The notes beneath the pieces are model-generated. The model worked only from the letters and a program-made list of their open reading frames with translations, had not been told where the DNA came from and searched no databases. 64,000 nt of DNA, from assembly GCF_014084105.1 (NCBI RefSeq), contig NZ_CP048289.1, positions 1 to 64,000 on the forward strand, given 5' to 3'. Shown here one piece after another: positions 44,297-53,684 of the stretch; position 1 is the first letter of the stretch, and every line of letters begins with the position of its first letter. The stretch comes from Streptacidiphilus sp. P02-A3a. GTDB lineage: Bacteria; Actinomycetota; Actinomycetes; Streptomycetales; Streptomycetaceae. A program made the translations under genes and the position numbers.

Positions 44297-44440
44297 CGCC
44301 GGGCCCGGACCGCCGGGCCGCCGGGCCCGGACCGCCGGGCCGCCGGGCCCGGACCGCCGGGCCGCCGGGCCCGGACCGCCGGGCCGCCGGGCCCGGACCG
44401 CCGGGCCGCCGGGGTCCGGGCCGCCGGGGTCCGGGCCCGG
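44297..44440. repeat. 22-bp minisatellite between convergent genes
   Basis: The motif GGGCCCGGAC recurs at 44301, 44323, 44345, 44367 and 44389, giving five units of exactly 22 bp. Two related 15-bp units (GCCGCCGGGGTCCGG) follow. Each unit contains inverted GGGCCC and CCGGGC elements that can fold. It separates the GNAT and E2 genes and may act as a bidirectional terminator. Confidence 0.85.
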
Positions 44441-44460
44441 CGACCGCGGGACCCGGGGGC

Positions 44461-45807
44461 TCAGAGGTGGCGCAGCAGCGCGGTCGGGGACTCCACGGCG
44501 TCCGCGACCAGGCGCAGCAGCCCGCCCGCGGTCGCGCCGTCGCAGACCCGGTGGTCGAAGCTGAGCGACAGCTGGACCACCTGCCGGACCGCCAGTTGAC
44601 CGTCGACCACCCAGGGCTTGGCGGTGATCCGGCCGACGCCGAGCATGGCCGCCTCCGGGTGGTTGATGATCGGGGTGGAGCCGTCGACGCCGAAGACCCC
44701 GTAGTTGTTCAGGGTGAAGGTCCCGCCGGTCAGCTCGGGCGGGCTGAGTCGACCGGCCCGGGCGGCGGCCACCAGCCGGGCCATCTCGGCGGCCAGCTGC
44801 TCGCTGCTGAGCCGGTGCGCGTCCCGGACCACCGGTACCACCAGGCCGCGCTCGGTCTGCGCGGCGAAGCCGAGGTGCACCGCCTGGTTGCGGCGGATAC
44901 CGGTGGGGCTGCCGTCGGGGCCGGTCACCACCGTGGAGTTGAGCTCCGGGTGGCGGGCCAGCGCGGCGGTGCAGATCCGGGCGAGCAGCGGCAGCAGGCC
45001 GATCCGGGGCTGCGCCGGGTCGGCGTTCAGCGCGTCCCGGGCGGCCAGCAGGCCGGTGGCGTCGGCGTCCACCCAGCAGGTGGCGTCCGGGATCTCCCGG
45101 CGGCTGCGGGCGAAGCGCTCGGCGGCCAGCCGGGCCGCCCCGCGCAGCGGTACCAGTTCCGACTCGGGCTGCTGGAGCGGCGGTTGGGCCGGCGGCTGGA
45201 CCGGCTGCGGTGTTCCGGGCGCGGAGATCCGCCGCTCCACGTCGGCGCGCAGGATCAGGCCGTCCGGGCCGCTGCCGGGCAGCGTGGCCAGGTCGATCCG
45301 GTGCTCCCGGGCCAGTCGGCGGACCAGCGGCGAGATCACCGCGGGCACGCCGGTCACCGGCGCGGGCACGGCGACGGGGCCGACCGGTGCGGCGACCGGT
45401 GCGGTCACCGGCACGGTCACCGGCGCCGGAGCGCGCTCGGCGAGGGCGGTGGCGCCGACGCGGCGCCGCCGGGCACCGCCGCCGCCCTCGGTGGTGCCGT
45501 AGCCGACCAGGACGTTGCCGGAGCCGGTCGCGCTGTCACCAGCCGAGTCCGTGCCCGGCTCCGCCGTGACCGCGACGGTGACCAGCGGCGCGCCGACCGG
45601 GATCTCGGTACCCGCCTCGCCGAAGCGCGCGGTCACCACGCCCCCGTACGGGCAGGGCACCTCGACCACGGCCTTCGCGGTCTCCACCTCGGCCACCGGC
45701 TGGTCCACCACGATCACCTCGCCGACCTCCACCAGCCAGCGGACGATCTCGGCGGAGGTCAGGCCCTCGCCCAGGTCGGGCAGCGGGAACTCGCGTACGG
45801 AGGCCAT
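44461..45807 (-). CDS. bkdC: Branched-chain 2-oxoacid dehydrogenase E2 (dihydrolipoyl acyltransferase)
   Basis: E2 transfers the acyl group from E1 to CoA and forms the complex core. The 448-residue protein has one lipoyl domain (1-78) with the lipoylated Lys45 in EVETAKAVVE. A Pro/Val/Ala-rich linker, a peripheral-subunit-binding domain (about 150-185; ISPLVRRLAREHRIDL) and the catalytic domain follow, the last with LSFDHRVCDGA near the end. ATG 45807 lies 5 bases after the E1-beta stop. The complex supplies branched acyl-CoA starters for fatty acids and polyketides. Confidence 0.93.
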   Translation of the reverse strand: MASVREFPLPDLGEGLTSAEIVRWLVEVGEVIVVDQPVAEVETAKAVVEVPCPYGGVVTARFGEAGTEIPVGAPLVTVAVTAEPGTDSAGDSATGSGNVLVGYGTTEGGGGARRRRVGATALAERAPAPVTVPVTAPVAAPVGPVAVPAPVTGVPAVISPLVRRLAREHRIDLATLPGSGPDGLILRADVERRISAPGTPQPVQPPAQPPLQQPESELVPLRGAARLAAERFARSRREIPDATCWVDADATGLLAARDALNADPAQPRIGLLPLLARICTAALARHPELNSTVVTGPDGSPTGIRRNQAVHLGFAAQTERGLVVPVVRDAHRLSSEQLAAEMARLVAAARAGRLSPPELTGGTFTLNNYGVFGVDGSTPIINHPEAAMLGVGRITAKPWVVDGQLAVRQVVQLSLSFDHRVCDGATAGGLLRLVADAVESPTALLRHL

Positions 45808-45812
45808 CTGGC

Positions 45813-46819
<1,007 letters not shown>

Positions 46820-46823
<4 letters not shown>

Positions 46824-47965
46824 CGGGCGGCGGCTTCCTGCTGTGCCTCGGCTTCGGCGGCGAGCTCGGCGGCCAGCTGGGCGGCCTGCTCCCGCAGCTG
46901 CGGCGTGGGTTCGGCGTAGACGTGGGTGAACAGGCTCATCGGGTCCAGCTCCGGTTTCACGTGAAACATCGCGCGCATCCGCGCGGCCAGCGCCTCGGCC
47001 TCGGCCGCCGCCTGCGCCACCTCCTCGTCACCGAGCAGGCCCAGGGCCCGCAGCTCGCGTTCCAGCAGTGGCAGCGGGTCGTGCCGCTGCCAGGCCGCCA
47101 CCTCGTCCGGGGTGCGGTAGCGCCCGGCGTCGTCGGCGTTGGTGTGCGCCTCCAGCCGGTAGGTGACCGCCTCCACCAGGACCGGGCCCTGCCCGGAGCG
47201 GGCGTGCGCGACCGCCTCGGTGAGCACGGTGTGCATGGCGGCGGCGTCGTTGCCGTCCACCAGTCGGCCCTGGATGCCGTAGCCGACGGCCTTGTGGGCC
47301 AGCGTGGGCGCCACCGACTGCTTGGCGAGCGGGACCGAGATCGCGTAGCCGTTGTTCTGGACCAGGAAGACCACCGGCGCGTTGAGCACTCCGGCGAAGT
47401 TCAGCGCCTCGTGGAAGTCCCCCTCGCTGGTACCGCCGTCGCCGACCAGAGCCAGGGCGACCGTGTCGTCCCCGCGCAGCCGGGCGGCGTGGGCCAGGCC
47501 GACGGCGTGCGGCGCCTGGGTGGCCAGCGGCGTGCTGAGCGGGGCGACCCGGTGCTGGTACGGGTCGTAGCCGCTGTGGGCGTTGCCACGCAGCAGCGTC
47601 AGCGCCTCGACCGGGTCGACGCCCCGGGAGACCACCGCCAGGGTGTCGCGGTAGCTGGGGAACAGCCAGTCGGTGGGGCGCAGCGCGGTCGCCGCCGCCA
47701 CCTGGCAGGCCTCCTGCCCGGTGGAGGAGGGGTAGACGGCGAGACTGCCCTGCTTGGTGAGGGTGGTCGCCTGCTGGTTGTAGCGGCGTCCGGCGACCAG
47801 GCGGCGGTAGAGCTCGCGCAGTAGTTCCGGGTCGAGCCCGCCGAGTGCGGGCGTCCCGAGGATCCGGACCGGCTCGGCGTCCGGGAGCAGCGGCGCGGGG
47901 TCGCGGCGCGGGGCGTGGGCGTCCGGTGGCCATGTCTGTGCGGCGGGGTGGTCCAGCACGGTCAT
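46820..47965 (-). CDS. bkdA: Branched-chain 2-oxoacid dehydrogenase E1 component, alpha subunit
   Basis: The 381-residue protein holds the thiamine-diphosphate motif: LVGDGGTSEGDFHEALNFA begins with GDG and ends with VFLVQNN about 30 residues later. The substrate-side segment YPSSTGQEACQVA and the phosphorylation-loop-like RLEAHTNADDAGRYR are typical. The first 35 residues are a Pro/Asp-rich arm. The start at 47965 is supported by a GGAGGG upstream. It is the first gene of the leftward bkd operon and is divergent from the Lrp/AsnC-type regulator; a shared operator-like motif lies at 48025-48038. Confidence 0.93.
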
Positions 47966-48024
47966 GGTGGCCCTCCAGGGTGGGTAAGGGGGCAGAAGGG
48001 TGCTGCGGAGGGGGTGTCCTCCCT

Positions 48025-48038
48025 ACCGATTGTTCGGT
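48025..48038. promoter_or_regulatory. Candidate TetR operator between the bkd operon and its regulator
   Basis: ACCGA and TCGGT pair around four bases (TTGT). A second site of identical design (spacer TCAT) lies at 51621-51634 in front of paaN. The two sites flank a TetR gene at 48877-49485. Confidence 0.55.
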
Positions 48039-48139
48039 TGTTTGATCGAACTGACTACGCTTCTCCCCAAGTGGTGGACAAACGGCCGATGTCGCGGTCT
48101 GCTGGAAGCAGGACGTCCACAGTGGGAGGGTGGGGGGAC

Positions 48140-48856
48140 ATGCCCAGTGAACAGATGGCCGGATCCGCGGAGTCACCCTCGGGGCGCCGCGCCCCACTGC
48201 CCCCGCTGCGCAGCGGCCCGGCGGCGGAGTGGGTGGCCGAGCGGGCCCGGCAGCGTTCCGCCTCGGTGCCCGGTCGGACCGGGACGGCGCCCAGGCCCGG
48301 GGTCGGCGGCGGTACGGGCCGGGTCCCGGCGGCGCCGCGCACCCCCGGACGGGACCACCCCAGGCAGCCGGTGGTGGCGCCGTCCGCCGACGACACCGGC
48401 GAGCAGCGCCCGCTGGACCGGATCGACCGGGCGATCGTGCGGCTGCTCCAGCAGGACGGCCGGGCGTCGGTGCGGTCGGTGGCGGAGCGGGTGCACGTGT
48501 CCCGGGCGAACGCCTACGCGCGGATCGCGCGGATGGTGGAGGACGGGGTGATCCGGGGCTTCACCGCCCGGGTGGACCACGAGCGGGCGGGCCAGGCCGC
48601 CTCGGCGTACATCACCCTGAGGATCGTGCAGAACTCCTGGCGGACGGTGCGCGGCCAGTTGCTGGAGCTGCCGGGAGTGGAGCACATCGCGCTGGTCGGC
48701 GGCGACTTCGACGTGCTGCTGCTGGTGCACACGGTGGACAACCGGGCGCTGCGCGACCTGGTGCTGAACCGGATCCAGGGGATTCCGGAGGTGCTCGGCA
48801 CCAACACCCTGCTGGTGTTCGAGGAGACCGACCGGACGCCGGTACTGCCGGACTGA
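48140..48856 (+). CDS. bkdR: Lrp/AsnC-family regulator, probable bkd regulator
   Basis: The 238-residue protein has an unusually long disordered N-terminus (about 1-95). The AsnC-type helix-turn-helix follows, with DRIDRAIVRLLQQDGRASVRSVAERVHVSRANAYARI, then a RAM ligand-binding domain (about 155-235; YITLRIVQNSWRTVRGQLLELPGVEH and VLLLVHTVDNRAL). Such regulators sense branched-chain amino acids. It is divergent from the bkd operon, so control of that operon is likely. ATG 48140 follows a GGGAGGGTGGGGGG purine run. The gene converges with the TetR gene. Confidence 0.88.
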   Translation: MPSEQMAGSAESPSGRRAPLPPLRSGPAAEWVAERARQRSASVPGRTGTAPRPGVGGGTGRVPAAPRTPGRDHPRQPVVAPSADDTGEQRPLDRIDRAIVRLLQQDGRASVRSVAERVHVSRANAYARIARMVEDGVIRGFTARVDHERAGQAASAYITLRIVQNSWRTVRGQLLELPGVEHIALVGGDFDVLLLVHTVDNRALRDLVLNRIQGIPEVLGTNTLLVFEETDRTPVLPD

Positions 48857-48876
48857 GCCCCGGGCCGGTCCGCGGG

Positions 48877-49485
48877 TCAGTCCCTGGACGCCCGCAGTCC
48901 GCTGAGGCTGAGCTCGACCACGGCGTCGGCGATCTGCTCGACGCCCTTCTCGTCGCTCTCCGGGCGGTACCACTCCACCAGCGAGTTGATCATTCCGAAG
49001 ATCAGCCGGGTGGCCAGCCGGGGGTCCACGTCGGCGCGCAGCTCACCGGAGCGCACCGCGGCCGCGAGCAGCTCGGCGACGTGGTGGTCGAACTCCCGGC
49101 GGCGGTGCAGCGCCCACTGCTCGGCGGCGGTGTTGCCGCGCACCCGCAGCAGCAGGGTCACGTACGGCAGCTCGGCCAGCAGCACCTCGGTGGTGCGCCG
49201 GACGACGTGCTCCAGCCGCGCGGCGGCCGGGCCCTCGGCGGCGGCCGGCTCGTCGAGGATGGCGAACAGGCCGTCCAGCGCCCGGCCGACGGCCAGGCTC
49301 AGCAGTTCCTCCTTGCCCCGGACGTGGTGGTAGATCGACGACTTGCTGATCCCCGCCGCCCGGGACAGGTCCTCCATCGAGGTGCCGTCGTAGCCGCGCT
49401 CGTTGAAGACCCGGACGGTCACGGCGAGCAGGGTCTCGACGGTGTAGCTGTCGCGACGCGGGCGCGCCGGGGTGATGTCGGCCAT
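48877..49485 (-). CDS. TetR-family transcriptional regulator (PaaR-like by context)
   Basis: The 202-residue protein has an N-terminal TetR helix-turn-helix (about 15-60; VFNERGYDGTSMEDLSRAAGISKSSIYHHVRGKEELL) and a ligand domain with the TetR_C-like tail ATRLIFGMINSLVEWYRPE. Acyl-CoA-responsive regulators of phenylacetate and fatty-acid genes look like this. The motif ACCGA-N4-TCGGT on both sides (48025 and 51621) suggests that it controls the bkd/bkdR promoters and paaN. It is divergent from the MFS gene. The ligand is inferred from context only. Confidence 0.85.
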   Translation of the reverse strand: MADITPARPRRDSYTVETLLAVTVRVFNERGYDGTSMEDLSRAAGISKSSIYHHVRGKEELLSLAVGRALDGLFAILDEPAAAEGPAAARLEHVVRRTTEVLLAELPYVTLLLRVRGNTAAEQWALHRRREFDHHVAELLAAAVRSGELRADVDPRLATRLIFGMINSLVEWYRPESDEKGVEQIADAVVELSLSGLRASRD

Positions 49486-49553
49486 GGGGACGAGTATCGC
49501 CTACCCGTCCGTGGGACCGGTGGCGGATATCGACTTGTCCGATCCAGGTGGTA

Positions 49554-49577
49554 GTTGTAGCGTTGTAACTGTTGTAG
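49554..49577 (+). promoter_or_regulatory. TTGTA direct repeats upstream of the MFS-marR operon
   Basis: GTTGTA occurs three times at 8- and 9-base spacing (TTGTA at 49555, 49563 and 49572). The patch is AT-rich for this genome and lies about 30-50 bases before the transporter ATG, so it is a likely promoter or MarR-binding region. Confidence 0.5.
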
Positions 49578-49605
49578 AAGTCGAACTATCCGGACGGATC
49601 CGCCC

Positions 49606-51054
49606 ATGCCCGAAGCAGCTTCCGAACTCAGCGTCAGGCGCCGCTTCCTGGTGCTGGCCATCTGTTGTATGAGCTTGTTCATCGTCGGTCTCGACAACAC
49701 GATCGTGAACGTGGCGCTCCCCTCGATCCAGCGTGACCTGCACACCTCCGTCTCCGGGCTGCAGTGGACCATCGACGCGTACACGCTGGTGCTGGCCAGC
49801 CTGCTGATGCTGTCCGGCTCCACCGGGGACCGCCTCGGCCGCCGCCGGACCTTCCAGACCGGCCTGGTGCTGTTCACCCTCGGCTCGCTGCTGTGCAGCC
49901 TGTCCCCCAGCCTGAGCTGGCTGATAGGTGCCCGGATGCTCCAGGCGGTCGGCGGTTCGATGCTGAACCCGGTCGCCATGTCGATCATCACCAACACCTT
50001 CACCGACGCCAAGGAGCGCGCTCGGGCGATCGGTGTCTGGGGTGCGACCGTCGGCGTCAGCATGGCGCTGGGGCCGGTCGTCGGCGGGCTGCTGGTCGGT
50101 TCGGCCGGATGGCAGTCGATCTTCTGGATCAACATCCCGATCGGCATCGCCGCGCTGGTCCTGGCCGGGCGCTTCGTGCCGGAGTCCAAGGCCGCCAAGG
50201 CCCGGCGGGTGGACCCGATCGGCCAGCTGCTGGTCATCGGGCTGCTGGTGACACTCACCTACGGGATCATCGAGGCCCCGGGTGCGGGCTGGCTCTCCGG
50301 GCAGACCCTGGGCTGCTTCGCCGCCGCCGCGGCCATGCTGGCCGGGCTGGTGGGCTACGAGTCCCGGCGCGCCGAGCCCCTGATCGACCTGCGCTTCTTC
50401 CGCAGTGTGCCGTTCTCCGGCGCCACCGTCATCGCGGTCTGCGGGTTCTCCTCGCTGGCCGGGTTCCTCTTCCTGAACACCCTGTACCTGCAGGACGCCC
50501 TGCACTTCAGCGCGCTGAAGGCGGGTGTGTACACGCTGCCGATGGCGGCGATGACGGTGGCCTTCGCACCGTTGTCCGGCCGGATCGTCGGCGCGCGCGG
50601 GCCCCGGCTGCCGCTGGTCGTCGCGGGTGTCACCATGTCGCTGAGCGGGCTGATGCTGACCGGGCTGAGCCTGACCACCCCGGTCTGGCAGCTGATGATC
50701 GCCTACGTGCTGTTCGGTATCGGCTTCGGGATGCTGAACGCGCCGATAACGAACACCGCCGTCTCCGGCATGCCCCGGAGCCAGGCCGGGGTCGCCGCCG
50801 CCGTGGCCTCCACCAGCCGCCAGGTCGGCCAGTCGCTCGGGGTCGCGGTCATCGGCTCCGTGGTCACTTCGGCGGTGCACGGTTCGACCACCTTCACCGA
50901 GGCCAGTCACACCGGTTGGTGGATCACTGTGGGCTGCGGACTCGCGGTGCTGCTGCTGGGTATTCTCACCACTGGCGGGTGGGCCAAGGGGACAGCGGCT
51001 CGCAATGCCGCTCGGCTCATCCCTGAGGACGTGAGGACACCGATCAGCGTATGA
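49606..51054 (+). CDS. MFS drug:proton antiporter, 14-helix (DHA2) type
   Basis: The 482-residue protein begins with RRFLVLAICCMSLFIVGLDNTIVNVALPSI, helix 1 with the D-x-T-I-V-N-V-A-L-P motif of DHA2 exporters. Motif A-like STGDRLGRRRTF follows helix 2, and the antiporter motif C resembles WGATVGVSMALGPVVGGLL. About 14 helices are predicted. The substrate is unknown. The ATG has a weak GGACGGA upstream. Its stop overlaps the ATG of a MarR gene, so the exporter and its probable regulator form one operon. Confidence 0.9.
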   Translation: MPEAASELSVRRRFLVLAICCMSLFIVGLDNTIVNVALPSIQRDLHTSVSGLQWTIDAYTLVLASLLMLSGSTGDRLGRRRTFQTGLVLFTLGSLLCSLSPSLSWLIGARMLQAVGGSMLNPVAMSIITNTFTDAKERARAIGVWGATVGVSMALGPVVGGLLVGSAGWQSIFWINIPIGIAALVLAGRFVPESKAAKARRVDPIGQLLVIGLLVTLTYGIIEAPGAGWLSGQTLGCFAAAAAMLAGLVGYESRRAEPLIDLRFFRSVPFSGATVIAVCGFSSLAGFLFLNTLYLQDALHFSALKAGVYTLPMAAMTVAFAPLSGRIVGARGPRLPLVVAGVTMSLSGLMLTGLSLTTPVWQLMIAYVLFGIGFGMLNAPITNTAVSGMPRSQAGVAAAVASTSRQVGQSLGVAVIGSVVTSAVHGSTTFTEASHTGWWITVGCGLAVLLLGILTTGGWAKGTAARNAARLIPEDVRTPISV

Positions 51055-51599
51055 ACGCCAAGCAGTCCACCACCGCCCTGCGCCCGGCCGTTCCCCAGCC
51101 GGCCGGTCCCCAACCCGCCGCCGAACGGGCCGTCGCCGAACCGCCCGTCGCCGAAAGGCCCGCCGCCGAACCGCACGTCGCCGAACCGCCCGCCGCCGAG
51201 CAGGTGACCGCGTCCGCCGTGTTCGAGGTGATGCGGCGGCTGGTGCTGGAACAGGAGGACCGGCGCAGCGAGGTGTCCGAGGCGCTGGGCATGAGCTTCA
51301 GCCGCAGCCGGGCGCTGCGGCGGCTGGCCGCGGGTCCGAAGCGGATGAGCGAGCTCACCGCCACGCTGTCCACCGACAAGCCCTACACCACGCTGATCGT
51401 GGACGACCTGGAGCGCCGCGGCCTGGTCCGGCGCAGCGTCGATCCGGACGACCGCCGCTGCAAGATAGTCACCCTCACCGAGGCCGGTGCCGACGCCGCC
51501 GCCCGGGCAGCGGCGATCCTCGGCCGGCCGCCGAAGTCGCTGCTCGCCCTCGACGAGGACGAGCTGACCACGCTGGAGCGGCTGCTGGCGAAGCTCTGA
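51051..51599 (+). CDS. MarR-family regulator with repetitive N-terminal extension
   Basis: The 182-residue protein has a 50-residue N-terminal arm made of repeats around AEPPVAE and AERPAAE, encoded by about 15-bp units. A MarR winged-helix domain follows, with KRMSELTATLSTDKPYTTLIVDDLERRGLVRRSVDPDDRRCKIVTLT. The wing has the usual D-x-R motif. Its ATG overlaps the MFS stop (ATGA), so it probably regulates that operon. The arm is not part of the fold and could be a slippage expansion. Confidence 0.87.
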   Translation: MNAKQSTTALRPAVPQPAGPQPAAERAVAEPPVAERPAAEPHVAEPPAAEQVTASAVFEVMRRLVLEQEDRRSEVSEALGMSFSRSRALRRLAAGPKRMSELTATLSTDKPYTTLIVDDLERRGLVRRSVDPDDRRCKIVTLTEAGADAAARAAAILGRPPKSLLALDEDELTTLERLLAKL

Positions 51600-51620
51600 G
51601 CGGTAGGCACTCTTGAGCCG

Positions 51621-51634
51621 ACCGATCATTCGGT
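51621..51634 (+). promoter_or_regulatory. Candidate TetR operator upstream of paaN
   Basis: ACCGA and TCGGT pair around TCAT, 47 bases before the paaN ATG. It is the same design as 48025-48038. Confidence 0.55.
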
Positions 51635-51680
51635 TACTGTGGGTTCGGCAGTGTCGCCCGGACCGACAAGGAGCTCCCCC

Positions 51681-53345
51681 ATGGCCCACGAACTGATCGA
51701 ACGCCACCACGCCACCCTGGAGAGTGCGCTGGCGGCCTTCGCCGCCCGTGACCACTGGTCCCCCCACGCCGAGAGCCCCCGCGCCTACGGAGAGCCGGTC
51801 GCGCTGGACACCTTCCAGGGCACTGAGCTGCTGCTCGACCAGCCCGGTACGGACGGCCGGGTCGGTCCCGCCCCCGAGCAGGGCGGCGAGACCTCCCCCT
51901 ACGGTCCCGAGCTGCGCGTCAGCTACCCGCACGCCGGTGACCCCGAGCAGCTGGTCGCCGCCGCCCGCGCCGCCCAGCCCGGCTGGGCGCAGGCCGGTCC
52001 GCTGCTGCGCGCCGCCGTCTGCTGCGAGATCCTGGCCCGGATCAACAAGCGCACCCCCGAGTTCGCCGCCGCCGTGATGCACACCACCGGCCAGGCCTTC
52101 GGCATGGCCCTGCAGGCCGGTGGGCCGCACGCCCAGGACCGCGCGCTGGAGGCCGTCGTCTGCGCCTACGCCGAGCAGACCCGGCTGCCCGCCACCGCCG
52201 AGTGGACCAAGCCCCAGGGCAAGCGCGACCCGCTGCGGATGACCAAGGAGTTCATCGCGGTCCCGCGCGGCGTGGCGCTGCTGATCGGCTGCAACACCTT
52301 CCCCACCTGGAACGGCTTCCCCGGGCTCTTCGCCTCGCTGGCCACCGGCAACCCGGTGCTGGTCAAGCCGCACCCGCGGGCGGTGCTGCCGCTGGCGCTC
52401 ACCGTGCAGACCGCCCGCGAGGTGCTGGCCGAGGCCGGGTTCAACCCGGACCTGGTGCTGCTGGCGGCCGAGCAGCCCGGCGAGGGCCTGGCGAAGACCC
52501 TGGCGCTGCACCCCGAGGTGCGGGTGATCGACTACACCGGCTCGACCGCGTTCGGCGACTGGCTGGAGGACCACGCCCGGCAGGCCCTGGTCTACACCGA
52601 GAAGGCCGGGGTGAACACCATCGTCGTCGACTCCACCGACGACTACCAGGGGATGCTCGCCAACCTGGCCTTCTCGCTGTCCCTCTACAGCGGCCAGATG
52701 TGCACCACCCCGCAGAACCTGCTGATCCCGCGCACCGGCATCGCCACCGAGGCCGGGCCGAAGACCTGGGACGAGGTCGTCGCCGACCTGGCCGGGGCGC
52801 TGGACGGGCTGCTCGGCGACGACGCCCGGGCCGCGGCGATCCTCGGCGCGATCGTCAACCCGGGCGTGCTGGAGCGGGTCGAGCGGGCCGGGAAGGGCGA
52901 GTTCGGCGAGCTGGCGCTGGCACCGCGGGCGGTGGTCTCCGCCGAGTTCCCGCAGGCGCTGATCCGCACCCCGGCGCTGGTCCGCAAGGACGCCAGGGAC
53001 GGCGCGCTGCCGGACGAGTGCTTCGGCCCGATCGCCTTCGTGGTCGCGGTCGAGGACACCGCGCAGGCGGTCGAGCTGCTGCGGGAGACCGTACGGGACC
53101 GCGGCGCGATGACCGCCGCCGCCTACACCACCTCGCCGCTGGTCGAGCAGGCCGTCATCGGCGCCTGCCTGGACGCGGGGGTGTCGCTGTCGCTGAACCT
53201 CACCGGCCAGGTCTACGTCAACCAGACGGCGGCCTTCTCAGACCTGCACGGCACCGGCGCGAACCCGGCCGCCAACTCGGCCTACTGCGACGCGGCCTTC
53301 GTCGCCTCCCGGTTCCGGGTGATCGAGGTCCGCCGGCACAGCTAG
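51681..53345 (+). CDS. paaN: Phenylacetate-degradation aldehyde dehydrogenase-like protein PaaN
   Basis: The 554-residue protein is an aldehyde dehydrogenase superfamily member of the PaaN type. It begins MAHELIERHHATLESALAAF and shows CNTFPTWNGFPGLFASLATGNPVLVKPHP, the cofactor-binding region. SGQMCTTPQNLL contains the active-site Cys341, and DECFGPIAFVV follows. In the phenylacetyl-CoA pathway it oxidises the ring-opened semialdehyde. No paaABCDE or ligase genes are in the window, so it is separated from the rest. AAGGAG (51668-51673) lies 7 nt before the ATG. Confidence 0.9.
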   Translation: MAHELIERHHATLESALAAFAARDHWSPHAESPRAYGEPVALDTFQGTELLLDQPGTDGRVGPAPEQGGETSPYGPELRVSYPHAGDPEQLVAAARAAQPGWAQAGPLLRAAVCCEILARINKRTPEFAAAVMHTTGQAFGMALQAGGPHAQDRALEAVVCAYAEQTRLPATAEWTKPQGKRDPLRMTKEFIAVPRGVALLIGCNTFPTWNGFPGLFASLATGNPVLVKPHPRAVLPLALTVQTAREVLAEAGFNPDLVLLAAEQPGEGLAKTLALHPEVRVIDYTGSTAFGDWLEDHARQALVYTEKAGVNTIVVDSTDDYQGMLANLAFSLSLYSGQMCTTPQNLLIPRTGIATEAGPKTWDEVVADLAGALDGLLGDDARAAAILGAIVNPGVLERVERAGKGEFGELALAPRAVVSAEFPQALIRTPALVRKDARDGALPDECFGPIAFVVAVEDTAQAVELLRETVRDRGAMTAAAYTTSPLVEQAVIGACLDAGVSLSLNLTGQVYVNQTAAFSDLHGTGANPAANSAYCDAAFVASRFRVIEVRRHS

Positions 53346-53684
53346 TCGCCCGCGGTTTCACCGCCGCTGGTCAAAACCCCGCCAAGAGTCGAGGACAAGG
53401 TGTTAAGAGCGCGCAAGGACCCTTGACGGGTTGCCTGATGGTTTGGAACGGCAAAAGGGACCAAACTCTAGTGAATCCCGGGCTCCGCCGGCTGCCGCGC
53501 AGCCCGAACCAGGACCGGGATTACGGAGAACGGCCGGTGTCATACATCTGCGGCTCCGGTATCGCCGGGTTCGACCGGGATGCCGCCGCCCCAATGCCGT
53601 TCCATTCCAACAGTGCCCGGAGTCTCGTCCGGTTCTCGCCGCCGAGGCTGCCGGGACCCGCGAGCTGATCTGCCAGAGGTGATA
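53346..53684. other. Intergenic region upstream of the APC permease
   Basis: No gene is supported in these 339 bases. TTGACG at 53423-53428 could be a -35 element, but no good -10 follows at 17 bases. The stretch around 53445-53475 (GGCAAAAGGGACCAAAC) is AT-richer and is the likeliest promoter position. Confidence 0.4.

Noticed and set aside
53423..53451. A full sigma-70-type promoter before the APC permease
   Set aside because: TTGACG is present but no TANNNT-like -10 lies at 16-18 bases, so only a weak regional call was kept.
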